From NCBI GenBank assembly GCA_900549665.1, contig URPH01000007.1, forward strand, positions 27,597 to 91,596: a DNA stretch of 64,000 bases. Direction: 5' to 3'. Positions 53,399 to 62,952 of this stretch are shown piece after piece. This stretch comes from an uncultured Lachnospiraceae bacterium (lineage in GTDB: Bacteria; Bacillota; Clostridia; Lachnospirales; Lachnospiraceae). The position numbers and the translations under genes were made by a program. Position 1 is the stretch's first letter; each line of letters begins with the position of its first letter. The notes beneath the pieces were generated by a model, which did not search any database, was not told where the DNA came from, and worked only from the letters and a program-made list of their open reading frames with translations.

Positions 53399-53494
53399 CT
53401 AAAATTTTTCAATCATAGTAAGCTGTTTTGCAGATGGCGCAACGGTATCTACTGACATTAATTCTGTATAAATACTTTTTCTCTCAGCAGACAT
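53399..53494 (-). CDS. Short coupled reading frame after the XRE gene
   Basis: 31 codons (MSAERKSIYTELMSVDTVAP...) overlapping the end of the XRE gene by 11 bases. It could be the remnant of a larger partner gene. The 130 bases to the methyltransferase hold nothing else I can recognise. Confidence 0.25.
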   Translation of the reverse strand: MSAERKSIYTELMSVDTVAPSAKQLTMIEKF

Positions 53495-54065
53495 TTCGCA
53501 CCTCGCTTTCTACGATATTAAATCGTAAAAACTCAGGTATAGCGTTCGCCAATGCCTTCTCTTTTATACTTTCATCTCCTGTTGCTGCATATGATACTAC
53601 AACACCTGCAGGAAAATATAGCTTCTCAAGTTTCTGAGAACGAATATCATTATAATTCGTGCAGAGAGGAAGATTATTCATTCTGGACAGATAATCAATC
53701 ATTGCCAACAAATATAAAGCTTCTCTATACCAACTACGTTCATACAATTTACGTATCTCATCCGCCTCAAGTGTTTCAATGATGAAGTCAATGTCTCCCA
53801 TATCTTTTACATGATGGCATGTATTACTCTTAAAGGTTTCAAAAGAACATCTATAATCCACCTTTTCTATCGCATTATTTTCCAACATAGAATCAACTGT
53901 AACACCAAGAACCTTAGCAATCTTATATAGAGTTCCGGCTGCGCATTTATCAAGCTCAGCTTTTCCGCTACGGATATCTGTAATAGTAGTCATTGCTACG
54001 CCACTTTCCTTGCTTAAGCGATATCTTGACATATTTTCTTTTTCAAGTAAGTCATTTATAATCAT
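53484..54065 (-). CDS. XRE-family transcriptional regulator
   Basis: 193 residues. The helix-turn-helix is at the N-terminus (MSRYRLSKESGVAMTTITDI ... GTLYKIAKVLGVTVDSM). The C-terminal 120 residues are a helical sensor part seen in antitoxin-like regulators. The promoter carries a palindrome inside its spacer, so autoregulation is likely. GGAGG precedes the start. Confidence 0.75.
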   Translation of the reverse strand: MIINDLLEKENMSRYRLSKESGVAMTTITDIRSGKAELDKCAAGTLYKIAKVLGVTVDSMLENNAIEKVDYRCSFETFKSNTCHHVKDMGDIDFIIETLEADEIRKLYERSWYREALYLLAMIDYLSRMNNLPLCTNYNDIRSQKLEKLYFPAGVVVSYAATGDESIKEKALANAIPEFLRFNIVESEVRNVC

Positions 54066-54087
54066 CAGCTTTCCCTCCTTTTATTAT

Positions 54088-54116
54088 AATATATCGGTCA
54101 GCCGAACCATTGTCAA
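54088..54116 (-). promoter_or_regulatory. XRE gene promoter with palindromic operator
   Basis: TTGACA (54111-54116), 17 bases, TATATT (54088-54093). The spacer contains TCGG-N4-CCGA (54094-54105), well placed to block RNA polymerase when bound. Confidence 0.7.
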
Positions 54117-54154
54117 TATACCACATATAGATGCATGAATATTCTTACCTTCCT

Positions 54155-55126
54155 TTATCTCCAATATTTCTTATATGCTTCCATAACCGCCCTCTGTATT
54201 TCATCCCGAAAATATTTTGGAGCAATCACCTCACACTGACTGCCATGAGCTAATACCCATTCACGCATTGCTGATGAAATACAATTAATTTTAACCAATA
54301 CTTTTTCATTATCAGACTTCATTACAGCCAAATCATTTCCAAATGTCTCAATCAGTAATTGCCATAAGCATCTGTCACATTCTATGTCATACCGTTCCAT
54401 ATTTTCTCCATTCTGATAAATGTAAAGCTCAGCATACTGGCTGGGATTGATTCCACCAAATATCATATCAACATTTCGCTCCAAAATCGAAATATCTTTC
54501 AAATAGTCAATTCTATAATGTGTCAGTTCTTCTCCATCTTCTGGTTTTGCCAATATGTAATAATTTCCCAAAGCCCACATGGTAGCATAAGGACTAATCA
54601 CAATAGGACCATCCACACTTTTAACTAATTCCATATCCATATTATATTCCAGCAAGTGCATCTCCACTTTACATCCCTGATTGATTGCAATGTTTAAGGT
54701 GTCAATATTATAAAATAGCTGTTTATTCCATACTTTTCGCTTATTCTTTACAAAAACGGTTTTTTGGAGCATTCTTCCTTGAAATACACTTTGTGTATCA
54801 ATAAGTTTTCCTATAATCTCCTTGCTGTTTTCTTCTTTTATCATATCCGATGCTGCTACCGCATCACATAATAACCTGATTTCAGATGGCTCAAAAGATC
54901 TGTCTATCAGATAATATCCTTCTCTGTTGTCGGTATATCCTTCAATATCAATTCCCATACTTCTTAGTGCGTCTATATTTCTGTAAATCGCCCTTCGCTC
55001 CATATCCACACCATAGATCACTTTCAATTTTTCCCTGATTTTCCCAGCAGAAATAATGTGATTTTCATCAGAATACTTCTTTAATATCTCATATACACAA
55101 AGTATGGTTGCTTTTTGGCTGACCAT
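54155..55126 (-). CDS. WYL-domain transcriptional regulator
   Basis: 323 residues. An N-terminal winged helix (MERRAIYRNIDALRSMGIDI) leads to the WYL domain with ISPYATMWALGNYYILAKP and a C-terminal WCX-like part. WYL proteins bind single-stranded nucleic acid or nucleotide ligands and commonly control phage-defence genes. Divergent from the PolC-like gene by about 150 bases, so it may regulate that gene. Confidence 0.88.
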   Translation of the reverse strand: MVSQKATILCVYEILKKYSDENHIISAGKIREKLKVIYGVDMERRAIYRNIDALRSMGIDIEGYTDNREGYYLIDRSFEPSEIRLLCDAVAASDMIKEENSKEIIGKLIDTQSVFQGRMLQKTVFVKNKRKVWNKQLFYNIDTLNIAINQGCKVEMHLLEYNMDMELVKSVDGPIVISPYATMWALGNYYILAKPEDGEELTHYRIDYLKDISILERNVDMIFGGINPSQYAELYIYQNGENMERYDIECDRCLWQLLIETFGNDLAVMKSDNEKVLVKINCISSAMREWVLAHGSQCEVIAPKYFRDEIQRAVMEAYKKYWR

Positions 55127-55284
55127 CGAATTTCTCCAATCATTACTTTAGTATCATTATTATACTGAGCGCAAATAAAAATAGCAATTGTTCTGTGTAC
55201 CATTTTTAGCACAGCGGCAGGCACACATTTTGTCATTCCTATTTGCTATAGTAATTACGTCAAAACAAAAGGAGGATGCAAAAC

Positions 55285-56604
55285 ATGCATATACCACACA
55301 TAGCACAGGCTTATGAAAGGATTAAAAAAACTTGTGACAGTAAGCTTAACCAAATATACCCTATACAAATACCAGAACCAGTGAATGCACGATACCAACT
55401 CGAACTGGAGTACTTAAAAGCATCAAATTATCTGGATGACTTTGAAATCTTCCGGTGTTTGAATATCGAAGCTGTCAAATGTTCTCAGGTGCTGTCAATG
55501 AGAGGAACAATTACGAGCTCATATATTATCTATCTTCTTGGTAATTCATTGCTTAATCCACTTCCTGCTCATTATTACTGTCCAAAATGCGGACACTATG
55601 AAACCATTGATACAAAATTGTTTTGTATTGATCTTCCTGAAGAAAAGTGCCCAAAATGTCAAACAAACCTAATTGCAGATGGATTTAATCTCCCGGTAGA
55701 AGCTGTCTGGGGTCCGGATGGAAAAAAGACTTTATCCTTTGATTACAATATATCAGAAGAATTTATTCCATTTGCCAAAAGAGTGTTACAGAATTTATAT
55801 TCTCACCATGTAATTGCTCCACTTGGACTCTGCAATAGACCGGCGGAAGAAAAAGCGATTGAAATGAACCATTCCGGTTTTCTGATTCTTCCTGAAGGTC
55901 GAAATATGGAAGACTACCCGGAAATGACAGGTTTTTTAGAAGATGGCGAATTGTGTCTGTCCGGAAATATTCTGGATATAGAGAATAATTACATGCACAG
56001 AGTTTTATTATTACAAAACAAATTCATAGAACAAATGATTGCAATGCAGCGTAAAACCGGCATTTATGCAAGTGAAATATCCCTTCCGGAACTTCATACA
56101 CTTAACTGGAATGATATAAATAATTCATTAGCTTTGACAGACGCCGAATCCTATTTATTTCGCACAATAAAGCCAAAAACTTTTTTTGATATGGTGTGCT
56201 TAGATGCAGCCAGTCATAATACATACAGTAATAAAGATTTTTCCACCCATGATGGTAACTACTATTCTCTACCAACTCTCTTTGAAAAACCGGAGTTTAA
56301 AAAACATCCTTGCTATACACGGGAGGATTTCTTTGAGGAACTTTTAAAAATGGGAATTAAGTTAGAAAAAGCATATGAAATAGCAGAATTTATTAGAAAA
56401 GGCAAGCAGAACTCCACCATGCAGAAATTTATTGACCAGTTTGCTACATTTGATATTCCGAAAGATATTAAATCCGTTGCAAAAGAATATCTGTATCTGG
56501 TTCCACGCTCGCATTCTGCAGAGTGTATGTTAATATACGCAAAACTTGCTTTCTATGCGAAGAAAGACAGCCGTGCTTTTAGTAAAATTGTTTTTAAACG
56601 ATAG
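55285..56604 (+). CDS. PolC-like protein, probably catalytically inactive
   Basis: About 439 residues from the ATG at 55285, 9 bases after AGGAGG. It resembles a shortened DNA polymerase III PolC core: RGTITSSYIIYLLGNSLLNP matches the PolC RGSVGSS...NPLPPHY block; YYCPKCGHYE...EEKCPKCQTN is the zinc cluster; NHSGFLILPEG, KPKTFFDMV, YTREDFFEELLKMGIK and IRKGKQ follow in PolC order. The catalytic PDIDLNFS motif is reduced to SFDYNIS and the later Asp motif to LNWND, and thumb/palm length is missing. Polymerase activity is unlikely. A role as decoy, scaffold or inhibitor is an open question. Its neighbours are a WYL regulator and a defence-like operon. Confidence 0.7.
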   Translation: MHIPHIAQAYERIKKTCDSKLNQIYPIQIPEPVNARYQLELEYLKASNYLDDFEIFRCLNIEAVKCSQVLSMRGTITSSYIIYLLGNSLLNPLPAHYYCPKCGHYETIDTKLFCIDLPEEKCPKCQTNLIADGFNLPVEAVWGPDGKKTLSFDYNISEEFIPFAKRVLQNLYSHHVIAPLGLCNRPAEEKAIEMNHSGFLILPEGRNMEDYPEMTGFLEDGELCLSGNILDIENNYMHRVLLLQNKFIEQMIAMQRKTGIYASEISLPELHTLNWNDINNSLALTDAESYLFRTIKPKTFFDMVCLDAASHNTYSNKDFSTHDGNYYSLPTLFEKPEFKKHPCYTREDFFEELLKMGIKLEKAYEIAEFIRKGKQNSTMQKFIDQFATFDIPKDIKSVAKEYLYLVPRSHSAECMLIYAKLAFYAKKDSRAFSKIVFKR

Positions 56605-56605
56605 C

Positions 56606-56866
56606 TTACGGTCGCTGAACGAATAATTCAATAAGATATTTAAGAGAAGCTTCTATCGCTTTTTTCTTTTTTAACAGTTCTGGAGTTTGTCCCTTAAGGA
56701 ACATGGCATAACTACACATTCCACCAACTCTGGCCGCTTCACCAAATATAATGTATTTACTGTCTATCGCTTCAAAAACTCCATCTTCCGCTATAACAAT
56801 ACCGATGGACATAACTTCATTTTCCCAGTTTGTTTCTGTATCTATAACTGCAAATCTTTCAGCCAT
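56606..56866 (-). CDS. Truncated DnaQ-like 3'-5' exonuclease
   Basis: 86 residues. FAVIDTETNWENEVMSIGIV is exonuclease motif I (DxE); motifs II and III are missing and the frame stops at LIELFVQRP. The gene ends two bases from the PolC-like stop, so its 3' part was probably replaced. AAGGAGG before the ATG shows the start is genuine. Overlaps the nuclease gene by 25 bases, in an operon. Confidence 0.65.
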   Translation of the reverse strand: MAERFAVIDTETNWENEVMSIGIVIAEDGVFEAIDSKYIIFGEAARVGGMCSYAMFLKGQTPELLKKKKAIEASLKYLIELFVQRP

Positions 56867-57447
56867 GCAGTACCTCCTTTCGGCTTATAATACTTTGCCA
56901 GTTGATGTTTAGTTATCGTTTTAGCAACGCAATCCAAAAACTTATCTTTATCAGGAATTGATATTTCATACATGTCATTCGTTCGTGTATTCCACAAAAC
57001 TCCCTTTTTAAGCCTTTTTGCCACGACATAACATGCACACTGGAGAAAATGTTCGTGAGTAAGCTCACTTACAAATTTCAATTCGTATACAACCTTGTTC
57101 TTTATTACATCAGCATATCCAACTGCAGAAAATTCGAAGATTCCTCCTTTTTTCTTTGCAAATTGAATCTCACAAATTTCCTGAGAATCATCTTGTTTTG
57201 TAAATATCTCAAGTAGTCTATTCTCAAGTTCTACGCGTTGCTCATCTTCCACTATTTTTCGGTTAACTTGCCTTATATATCGGTTTTGACTGGTTTCTAG
57301 AGAAATCAGATACAGAATCTTTTTGTCCAGCGTTTTATATTTTGTAGCGTCAACCTTTTTATCTTTATTCAGTAACTTATAAAGTTCAATATCTTTATCA
57401 ATATCATATTTCTCAAAAAAGAAGCTTCCTGATATATACCAATACAC
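56842..57447 (-). CDS. PD-(D/E)XK nuclease, split off from the helicase by a frameshift
   Basis: 201 codons. RecB-like nuclease motifs: GYADVI (Asp113), YELKF (Glu122, Lys124) and QCACY (Gln136, Tyr140). The apparent start, a GTG without ribosome binding site, lies inside the helicase gene; adding one base at 57415-57420 joins the two frames smoothly (IYQEASF to FEKYDIDKDIELY). So it is better regarded as the C-terminal half of a helicase-nuclease of about 600 residues. Confidence 0.65.
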   Translation of the reverse strand: MYWYISGSFFFEKYDIDKDIELYKLLNKDKKVDATKYKTLDKKILYLISLETSQNRYIRQVNRKIVEDEQRVELENRLLEIFTKQDDSQEICEIQFAKKKGGIFEFSAVGYADVIKNKVVYELKFVSELTHEHFLQCACYVVAKRLKKGVLWNTRTNDMYEISIPDKDKFLDCVAKTITKHQLAKYYKPKGGTAWLKDLQL

Positions 57448-58658
57448 GGTGCCAGGTCTATCAAATCCTCATGGTTTTCAATTTTAATAACTGTAGTATC
57501 TTCCCTATCAATCTTCTTGATGTCGAGCAATCCAAAGCATTCTTCAACGTCTTCCTTATATTTAAAATCAAACATCTCAGAAATTTGCATATTTTTAAAT
57601 TTGTGATTCGTTTTGTTCGGAGTAGACAAAGACTGCTCCGAAAGCATTGCCTCGTCATGCTCTACAAAAATTATCTGTTCTTTTCCTCTGCTAGCAGCTA
57701 CACAAAAAATGTTTCTAAGTATTTCATATTTTTGTTCTGGCATATCCCTGCGAACTGCCCAATAGCTTTCCGTAAAATCAAATACTACGCAAATTTTACG
57801 TTCCAATCCCTTACTGCTGTCATATGTTGTAAAGATTGCAGTTTCTTTACTTGGTTCAGTCGATCCTAATCTATCAGAATCGGATATACTGGCATATACC
57901 GTTTTTTTGTTATACTTCGGACTGTATTTATCTTCTAATGTATTTAGTGTCCGAGACATTAAGCCATTTCTGGCACCCAAACAAAGAATATCCTCTGGTT
58001 GCTGCTCAGACAAAAACTTTACAACCTTTTTTTCTGAGAGATATGAAATCTTACATTCCTGATTTACTCCAATGATTTTCTTTTCCCATACACGACCAAG
58101 CATTTCAGCAATATCTCTGGAAAGCCTAAAGCATTGTGTAAATTCCAGATCTTCACGCTTGCCAACAAATCCATCGATGAACTGTTGTACATCTAACGCA
58201 GTTTTATCATATATTTTCTGCTTCATGTCACCAACAGCCACAATCTGCATATCGGGATTACATTCCTTGATATATGTAAGCATATCGGAAATCTCTTGAT
58301 CAATATCCTGATATTCATCAAGTACCAGCAAATCATATGCTCCAACACTTGGTTTTTTATTGAGAAAAACCTGTATTAAATCAGATATGCCCGCTTTAAT
58401 GCCTGTTCGTATAAGACATAGATAAGCAAATCCATGATAATTCGTTACAGTGATATTTTTCCCCTTTATTTTTTCCTTGGCGTCAATCTTAAGCAATTTG
58501 TTATATGTCAAATACAGTATCCTTTTATTTCGAGGAAACGCCATGCATAACTGTTGAATAGCCGTAGTCTTACCACTGCCCACGCATGCATCAACCAAAA
58601 CATTGTTACCTGTCAATGCAGAATCTATAAAATTTTGTTGTTCAACAATTAATTGCAT
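57369..58658 (-). CDS. UvrD-type superfamily 1 helicase (N-terminal part of a helicase-nuclease)
   Basis: 429 residues. Walker A DACVGSGKTTA near residue 24-34, Walker B VLDEYQD (Asp114-Glu115), FTQCFRLSRDIAEML (motif IV), FTTYDSSKGLERKICVVFDF (motif V) and FCVAASRGKEQ (motif VI) indicate an active ATPase. The last 20 residues after QEASF are frame-shifted. It starts 22 bases after the DUF2357-type gene with GGGAGG upstream. Confidence 0.85.
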   Translation of the reverse strand: MQLIVEQQNFIDSALTGNNVLVDACVGSGKTTAIQQLCMAFPRNKRILYLTYNKLLKIDAKEKIKGKNITVTNYHGFAYLCLIRTGIKAGISDLIQVFLNKKPSVGAYDLLVLDEYQDIDQEISDMLTYIKECNPDMQIVAVGDMKQKIYDKTALDVQQFIDGFVGKREDLEFTQCFRLSRDIAEMLGRVWEKKIIGVNQECKISYLSEKKVVKFLSEQQPEDILCLGARNGLMSRTLNTLEDKYSPKYNKKTVYASISDSDRLGSTEPSKETAIFTTYDSSKGLERKICVVFDFTESYWAVRRDMPEQKYEILRNIFCVAASRGKEQIIFVEHDEAMLSEQSLSTPNKTNHKFKNMQISEMFDFKYKEDVEECFGLLDIKKIDREDTTVIKIENHEDLIDLAPCIGIYQEASFLRNMILIKILNFISY

Positions 58659-58679
58659 ATGTCCTCCCTTCTTAACGCC

Positions 58680-61157
58680 TTATAGAATACAATTTCTAAT
58701 ACACTCAAACACTACACTTGGACTCTTTGTAAATTCGAATGTTGCCTTTCTTAGAACCTCCTTTCCAGAATCGTATACCCTAATAAATGAATCATCATTA
58801 AAAACAGATATAGTATCGCTAATCTTTACAAAAAGCTCATTTGGATTATCCTGTACTTGTAAATTTTCTTGGATTCTACGCAATTCATAGACCAATCTAT
58901 AATCTGCTTCAGATCTTATATTAAAAAGCTCAAACGTTGATTTGCTATTTTGTAGCAAAAATGAATTGCTGTATCTTGGCCTATAAACCCACTCTTTCTC
59001 AAATTCAATCTTTTTACTGAATCTCAACCATTTTTTTATTGCAAACCTATAACACTTTGCTTCTGGATGGGTCCTTCCACCAAGATCATTTATTGCTTTT
59101 CTTGCAACGGTACTTGTTTCCGCCACTTCACCATAGTATAAAATGCCGGAATCTTCTCCGAACAGTTTCTTAGATTGATAGATTGCTATATACTGAACCT
59201 GATGATACTCCGCATTTAAGCTTTCCGCTGGAACATAATAATAATTCTTGGAAAAGCAATCATTCCATTGTTCTTTCGAACTCAATGAACCAACCAGCAC
59301 ATTCTCTTCAGACCAATCCACCTTCTCCAAACGATCTTCGATACCTTTGGGAAGAATTGTCCGCTCAAATACACTGGCATCAGACTCTCCCACAAGTTTT
59401 GTAAGAAGTTCCTCTGCTATTTTTGTTTTGCCTGGCAAAAATGGTACTCCACCTATATTTACCGACTCAATGCTCTTATAGAACTGATGAGTTCTATACT
59501 CATCCTCATCATTTGGATACGGAAATAGTACATATGCACCAAACATTAACTTCTCACTGAAATCACCGTCTTTGGCAACTATAGCATCACGGTATCTATG
59601 CATGGTATTTATATCTGTTACCTTAGGTCCTGGCTTTTTATCTGGGTAATGCTCATCTGGATTCATTTCAACTTTATATTTAGCATCAAATACATACTGA
59701 AAACCAGACGACTTTCCATTTATCCCGCTACGCTTTGACAGTTTTAGCACATTATCCGGCACCTGTTTTACAGTATCAGACGGATACTCTCCCGGATTAT
59801 AGATAAGCTCAAATGTATCTCCTGTATTCGTATCAAGAAATTTCACTTCAGATCTGCGATCTTTTGAAAGAGTTACTGTTACGCCTTTTCTATTAGCCTT
59901 AATAATGTCTTTGCTATCGTCGAGAAGCGCATATCGCTTCTTCATGATATTTACAAGCTTAATAAAACACCAGTATTCATATAACGTAGATGTTTCCTTA
60001 ACTGAAAAACTGTATACCTCACCGCCAAATGAAATACCTCTCTGAATTAACTGAAAATACCTATATAAATCTCTATATCCAGGCGCCATTTGAAACACTA
60101 AAGACATCGTATTAAGACTTTTGAGACTTGATACTTCAGAGAAAACCGGGTTCTTTAATTGTTCATTTATTCTGGTGACCATTTCATCAATACAACTAAG
60201 CACTTCATAATCCGCTGATTTTTCCGGGTCTTTAAAACTTGATAAGTACAATCGCTTGAACTTCAACAATCGCCTAACAATTGACGTTAACATAAATTTC
60301 ACCAACCTGTTTTCAACAGTATCGTAAGTAATCTTCTTATATACACCAAGGGCACCTTTTACCAGATTCTTTCCATCCATCCGCTTAATCTGTTCAGGAT
60401 GTTTTGACAACCACAGCACAGTTTTGCTATCTGTCTGTTTTAACTTATGATCGGAAAGCACTACATGCTCTTTAAGTAACTTATGATTTGGTTTCTGCAT
60501 TATAACCTTGGATGATTTATAGTACTTATCAAAAAGTTGACTGATAAGCGCAAAAAAGATTGCTGGAACATCGTTCCTTGTTGAACTGATTGTTCCCAAA
60601 GAATAAGTAGAATTAATAAAATCTATCGCTGCTGCTTCAACCATTTCATTAATGTCATTTCGGATTGATTCGTAGTCATCCTTATATGAAAGCTTTGACG
60701 GAAAAACCTCTATTTCAAGTAATATTCGATTCCCAAAATCATCAAAGAATATTAAATTGGAATACCCAACCTCATTACCAAAATTAATAACTCCGCTTAG
60801 GCGGTCGGGTTCATCGTCATCCCCAGGAGCAATCGCTTCCCTAATATACTTGTCTGCATGATCAAAATGCAAAGGAGCGCCCTTCATTGAGCGTGCAGTC
60901 ACAATATAATCGGACTGTTCAAAAAACAGCGGCGATGTTTCCTCGAATGCATAGTTACTATTTTCCAGAATACATTCATTTCCACCAATACTAAGTCTTT
61001 CGAGTTCGCCCCATACTTCCACTTTAGATGATTGCTGCAAAAGAGCATCAGAAGAAAGAGAAGTTGTTTTTCTTCTCTTAATAGTGACTCGAATTTCAGA
61101 CGCTGTCACATCGACTATTTGATTAGACCCAGAAAGAGGTAAAATCATCGTCCTCAT
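58680..61157 (-). CDS. DUF2357 / PD-(D/E)XK McrC-like restriction protein
   Basis: 825 residues. The middle (about 90-330) fits DUF2357, and YVFDAKYKVE at about 488-497 with TSTLYEYWCFIKL before it fits the PDDEXK_7 nuclease core (Asp490, Lys492). The last 260 residues are an extra module of unknown role. Overlaps the McrB-type gene by 35 bases (ATG at 61157; ATG at 61148 possible). Together they look like the cutting half of a type IV, modification-dependent restriction pair. Confidence 0.75.
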   Translation of the reverse strand: MRTMILPLSGSNQIVDVTASEIRVTIKRRKTTSLSSDALLQQSSKVEVWGELERLSIGGNECILENSNYAFEETSPLFFEQSDYIVTARSMKGAPLHFDHADKYIREAIAPGDDDEPDRLSGVINFGNEVGYSNLIFFDDFGNRILLEIEVFPSKLSYKDDYESIRNDINEMVEAAAIDFINSTYSLGTISSTRNDVPAIFFALISQLFDKYYKSSKVIMQKPNHKLLKEHVVLSDHKLKQTDSKTVLWLSKHPEQIKRMDGKNLVKGALGVYKKITYDTVENRLVKFMLTSIVRRLLKFKRLYLSSFKDPEKSADYEVLSCIDEMVTRINEQLKNPVFSEVSSLKSLNTMSLVFQMAPGYRDLYRYFQLIQRGISFGGEVYSFSVKETSTLYEYWCFIKLVNIMKKRYALLDDSKDIIKANRKGVTVTLSKDRRSEVKFLDTNTGDTFELIYNPGEYPSDTVKQVPDNVLKLSKRSGINGKSSGFQYVFDAKYKVEMNPDEHYPDKKPGPKVTDINTMHRYRDAIVAKDGDFSEKLMFGAYVLFPYPNDEDEYRTHQFYKSIESVNIGGVPFLPGKTKIAEELLTKLVGESDASVFERTILPKGIEDRLEKVDWSEENVLVGSLSSKEQWNDCFSKNYYYVPAESLNAEYHQVQYIAIYQSKKLFGEDSGILYYGEVAETSTVARKAINDLGGRTHPEAKCYRFAIKKWLRFSKKIEFEKEWVYRPRYSNSFLLQNSKSTFELFNIRSEADYRLVYELRRIQENLQVQDNPNELFVKISDTISVFNDDSFIRVYDSGKEVLRKATFEFTKSPSVVFECIRNCIL

Positions 61158-62928
61158 ATCTCCTTAACATTTTGCAAATCTTTTCAGCGCTATTTGGATA
61201 ATCTACAGGGCTTTTATCTGATAAATAACTTTCCATCTTTCGTCCATCAGTTTGACCATTTTTCCCAGTAAAGCTTCCGGCGCATAACTTAAATAATTCG
61301 CGCAATATATTTGCCGTAGTCTCAGAGCTACCTTGTATACGAGGAAGTACCTTCTGCATAATCTGGTTATCAAATGCTTCCTTCTCCGCTAGCAATCCCA
61401 GTTCCTCGTTATACAACATGTAAAAAACAATCTCATCTCTCATTCTGTATCCAAAATGAGCTTCTCCCTTTTCTAAAACTGCGTTTATTGCAGAAATCTT
61501 TTCATTTATGTTCTTAACGGCTTCCCAATGATCAACACAGTCAGTACGAAGATTAAGGTAATTTGCCCTTAGAAAATCATTTCTAACCTCAACCGTTTCA
61601 GCGTCATTCAGCAAGATTTCATTCGGAAGATCTAGATTTACATATGAAAATTCTATCGTATTTGCTCTATCCAATACTTTCTTACTGAACGGAAATGTAG
61701 TCTCATCCATGTTTACCGTACCAACAATGTACAAGTTTTCCGGTATCATTAACGAAGAATACATTTTCTCCGCCTCTTCATCCCCAGAATAACAAATCTT
61801 CGGAACCAAATTGTCTGTAACTATCTCACCTTCATCCCAATCTCTTGTTTCCATGATTGAAAGAAAATCGCTGAAATAATATTCGACACGTGCAAGGTTC
61901 ATTTCATCAAGGCACAAAATATGGGGAAGCTTATCCTGGTCATCTGCCGCCTTCTTAATGAATTCTATAATTGCTCCCGGAACAAATTTATTATCCAGGT
62001 TTACATGTCCAAATAGATCTGTGGAATCAGACCAGTCAGGTTTTACAGCTATCTGCTTATAACGTCCACTACCATATGCACCGATTGCCTCTGCAAACAG
62101 TCTTACCAATCTTGTTTTACCGGTTCCACTGGTTCCTGCCAGCAAAACAAATGGCTTTGCTTTTAAACTGAGGTAAAAATTCTTCAGAAGATCATCATCA
62201 TATACAAAGCCCTTTGCTCTAATAAACGCCGCTATCTTTGCAAGCTGTTCCTCTGTCTGCAATTCTTCCTCACCTTCTTTCGTCTGGTTAGCAGTAACGC
62301 TCGAAATTGAAAAGATCTTATCGTAATACGCTTGGTATGCTTCAATCAGCCTTTGCAAATCCGAATATAGTTCTTCATCTTCCGGCAATGTATCGAGTGT
62401 ATATTTTTTATAATAAATACACCCTGCGTCATATGGCTTCGATCCAGTGTTAATTGAGTCACTTGCCAATCCATCAAATTCTCCAATTTGATTTCTTATA
62501 GTATGCGCTCTTGCCTGAAGGCTTTCGGTGGTTTTACCGTTACTCGCGGTGGCAATCCCTGTAAAGGCTAATTTTCCAGATCCATCGCCTCCCTGCGCAA
62601 CATCTGTTGCTCCTTGATTCAATGTCAAATAAAGCTCTTTGGTGTCTTTGTTCAAAAGATAAACAATATATACACCCCTTTGAGCAGATGACGTAATGCG
62701 CTTATCAAAAACGGCAATCCATGGGACATCTGTCCAGCGCCCCGCTCCAACACTACCTTTTACTTTATATATGTTTGCTTGCAATTGGGCATCAATTAAA
62801 CTAGTAATATCCCGCCTAACCAATTTTCCAAAAGGCCGTTTGAAGTCCTCATCTCTCCGAGCCGCAATTAATTCTGTATCATACTCATCCATAAACCTTT
62901 TTAACAGCTTCTGTAAGTTGCTGGACAT
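61123..62928 (-). CDS. McrB-like AAA+ protein with MrcB_N domain
   Basis: 601 residues. Residues 1-190 match MrcB_N (DUF3578), with YIVYLLNKDTKELYLTLNQG and the modified-DNA-reading type fold. The AAA+ core has Walker A AGTSGTGKTRL (263-273), Walker B LCLDEMNLARVE, the McrB signature VGTVNMDETTFPF (402-414) and an Arg finger in VLDRAN. It would translocate DNA and activate the partner nuclease. GAGG before the ATG; 24 bases after the upstream gene. Confidence 0.88.
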   Translation of the reverse strand: MSSNLQKLLKRFMDEYDTELIAARRDEDFKRPFGKLVRRDITSLIDAQLQANIYKVKGSVGAGRWTDVPWIAVFDKRITSSAQRGVYIVYLLNKDTKELYLTLNQGATDVAQGGDGSGKLAFTGIATASNGKTTESLQARAHTIRNQIGEFDGLASDSINTGSKPYDAGCIYYKKYTLDTLPEDEELYSDLQRLIEAYQAYYDKIFSISSVTANQTKEGEEELQTEEQLAKIAAFIRAKGFVYDDDLLKNFYLSLKAKPFVLLAGTSGTGKTRLVRLFAEAIGAYGSGRYKQIAVKPDWSDSTDLFGHVNLDNKFVPGAIIEFIKKAADDQDKLPHILCLDEMNLARVEYYFSDFLSIMETRDWDEGEIVTDNLVPKICYSGDEEAEKMYSSLMIPENLYIVGTVNMDETTFPFSKKVLDRANTIEFSYVNLDLPNEILLNDAETVEVRNDFLRANYLNLRTDCVDHWEAVKNINEKISAINAVLEKGEAHFGYRMRDEIVFYMLYNEELGLLAEKEAFDNQIMQKVLPRIQGSSETTANILRELFKLCAGSFTGKNGQTDGRKMESYLSDKSPVDYPNSAEKICKMLRRYEDDDFTSFWV

Positions 62929-62952
62929 TACTTATCACCTCTTCCAAAACTA

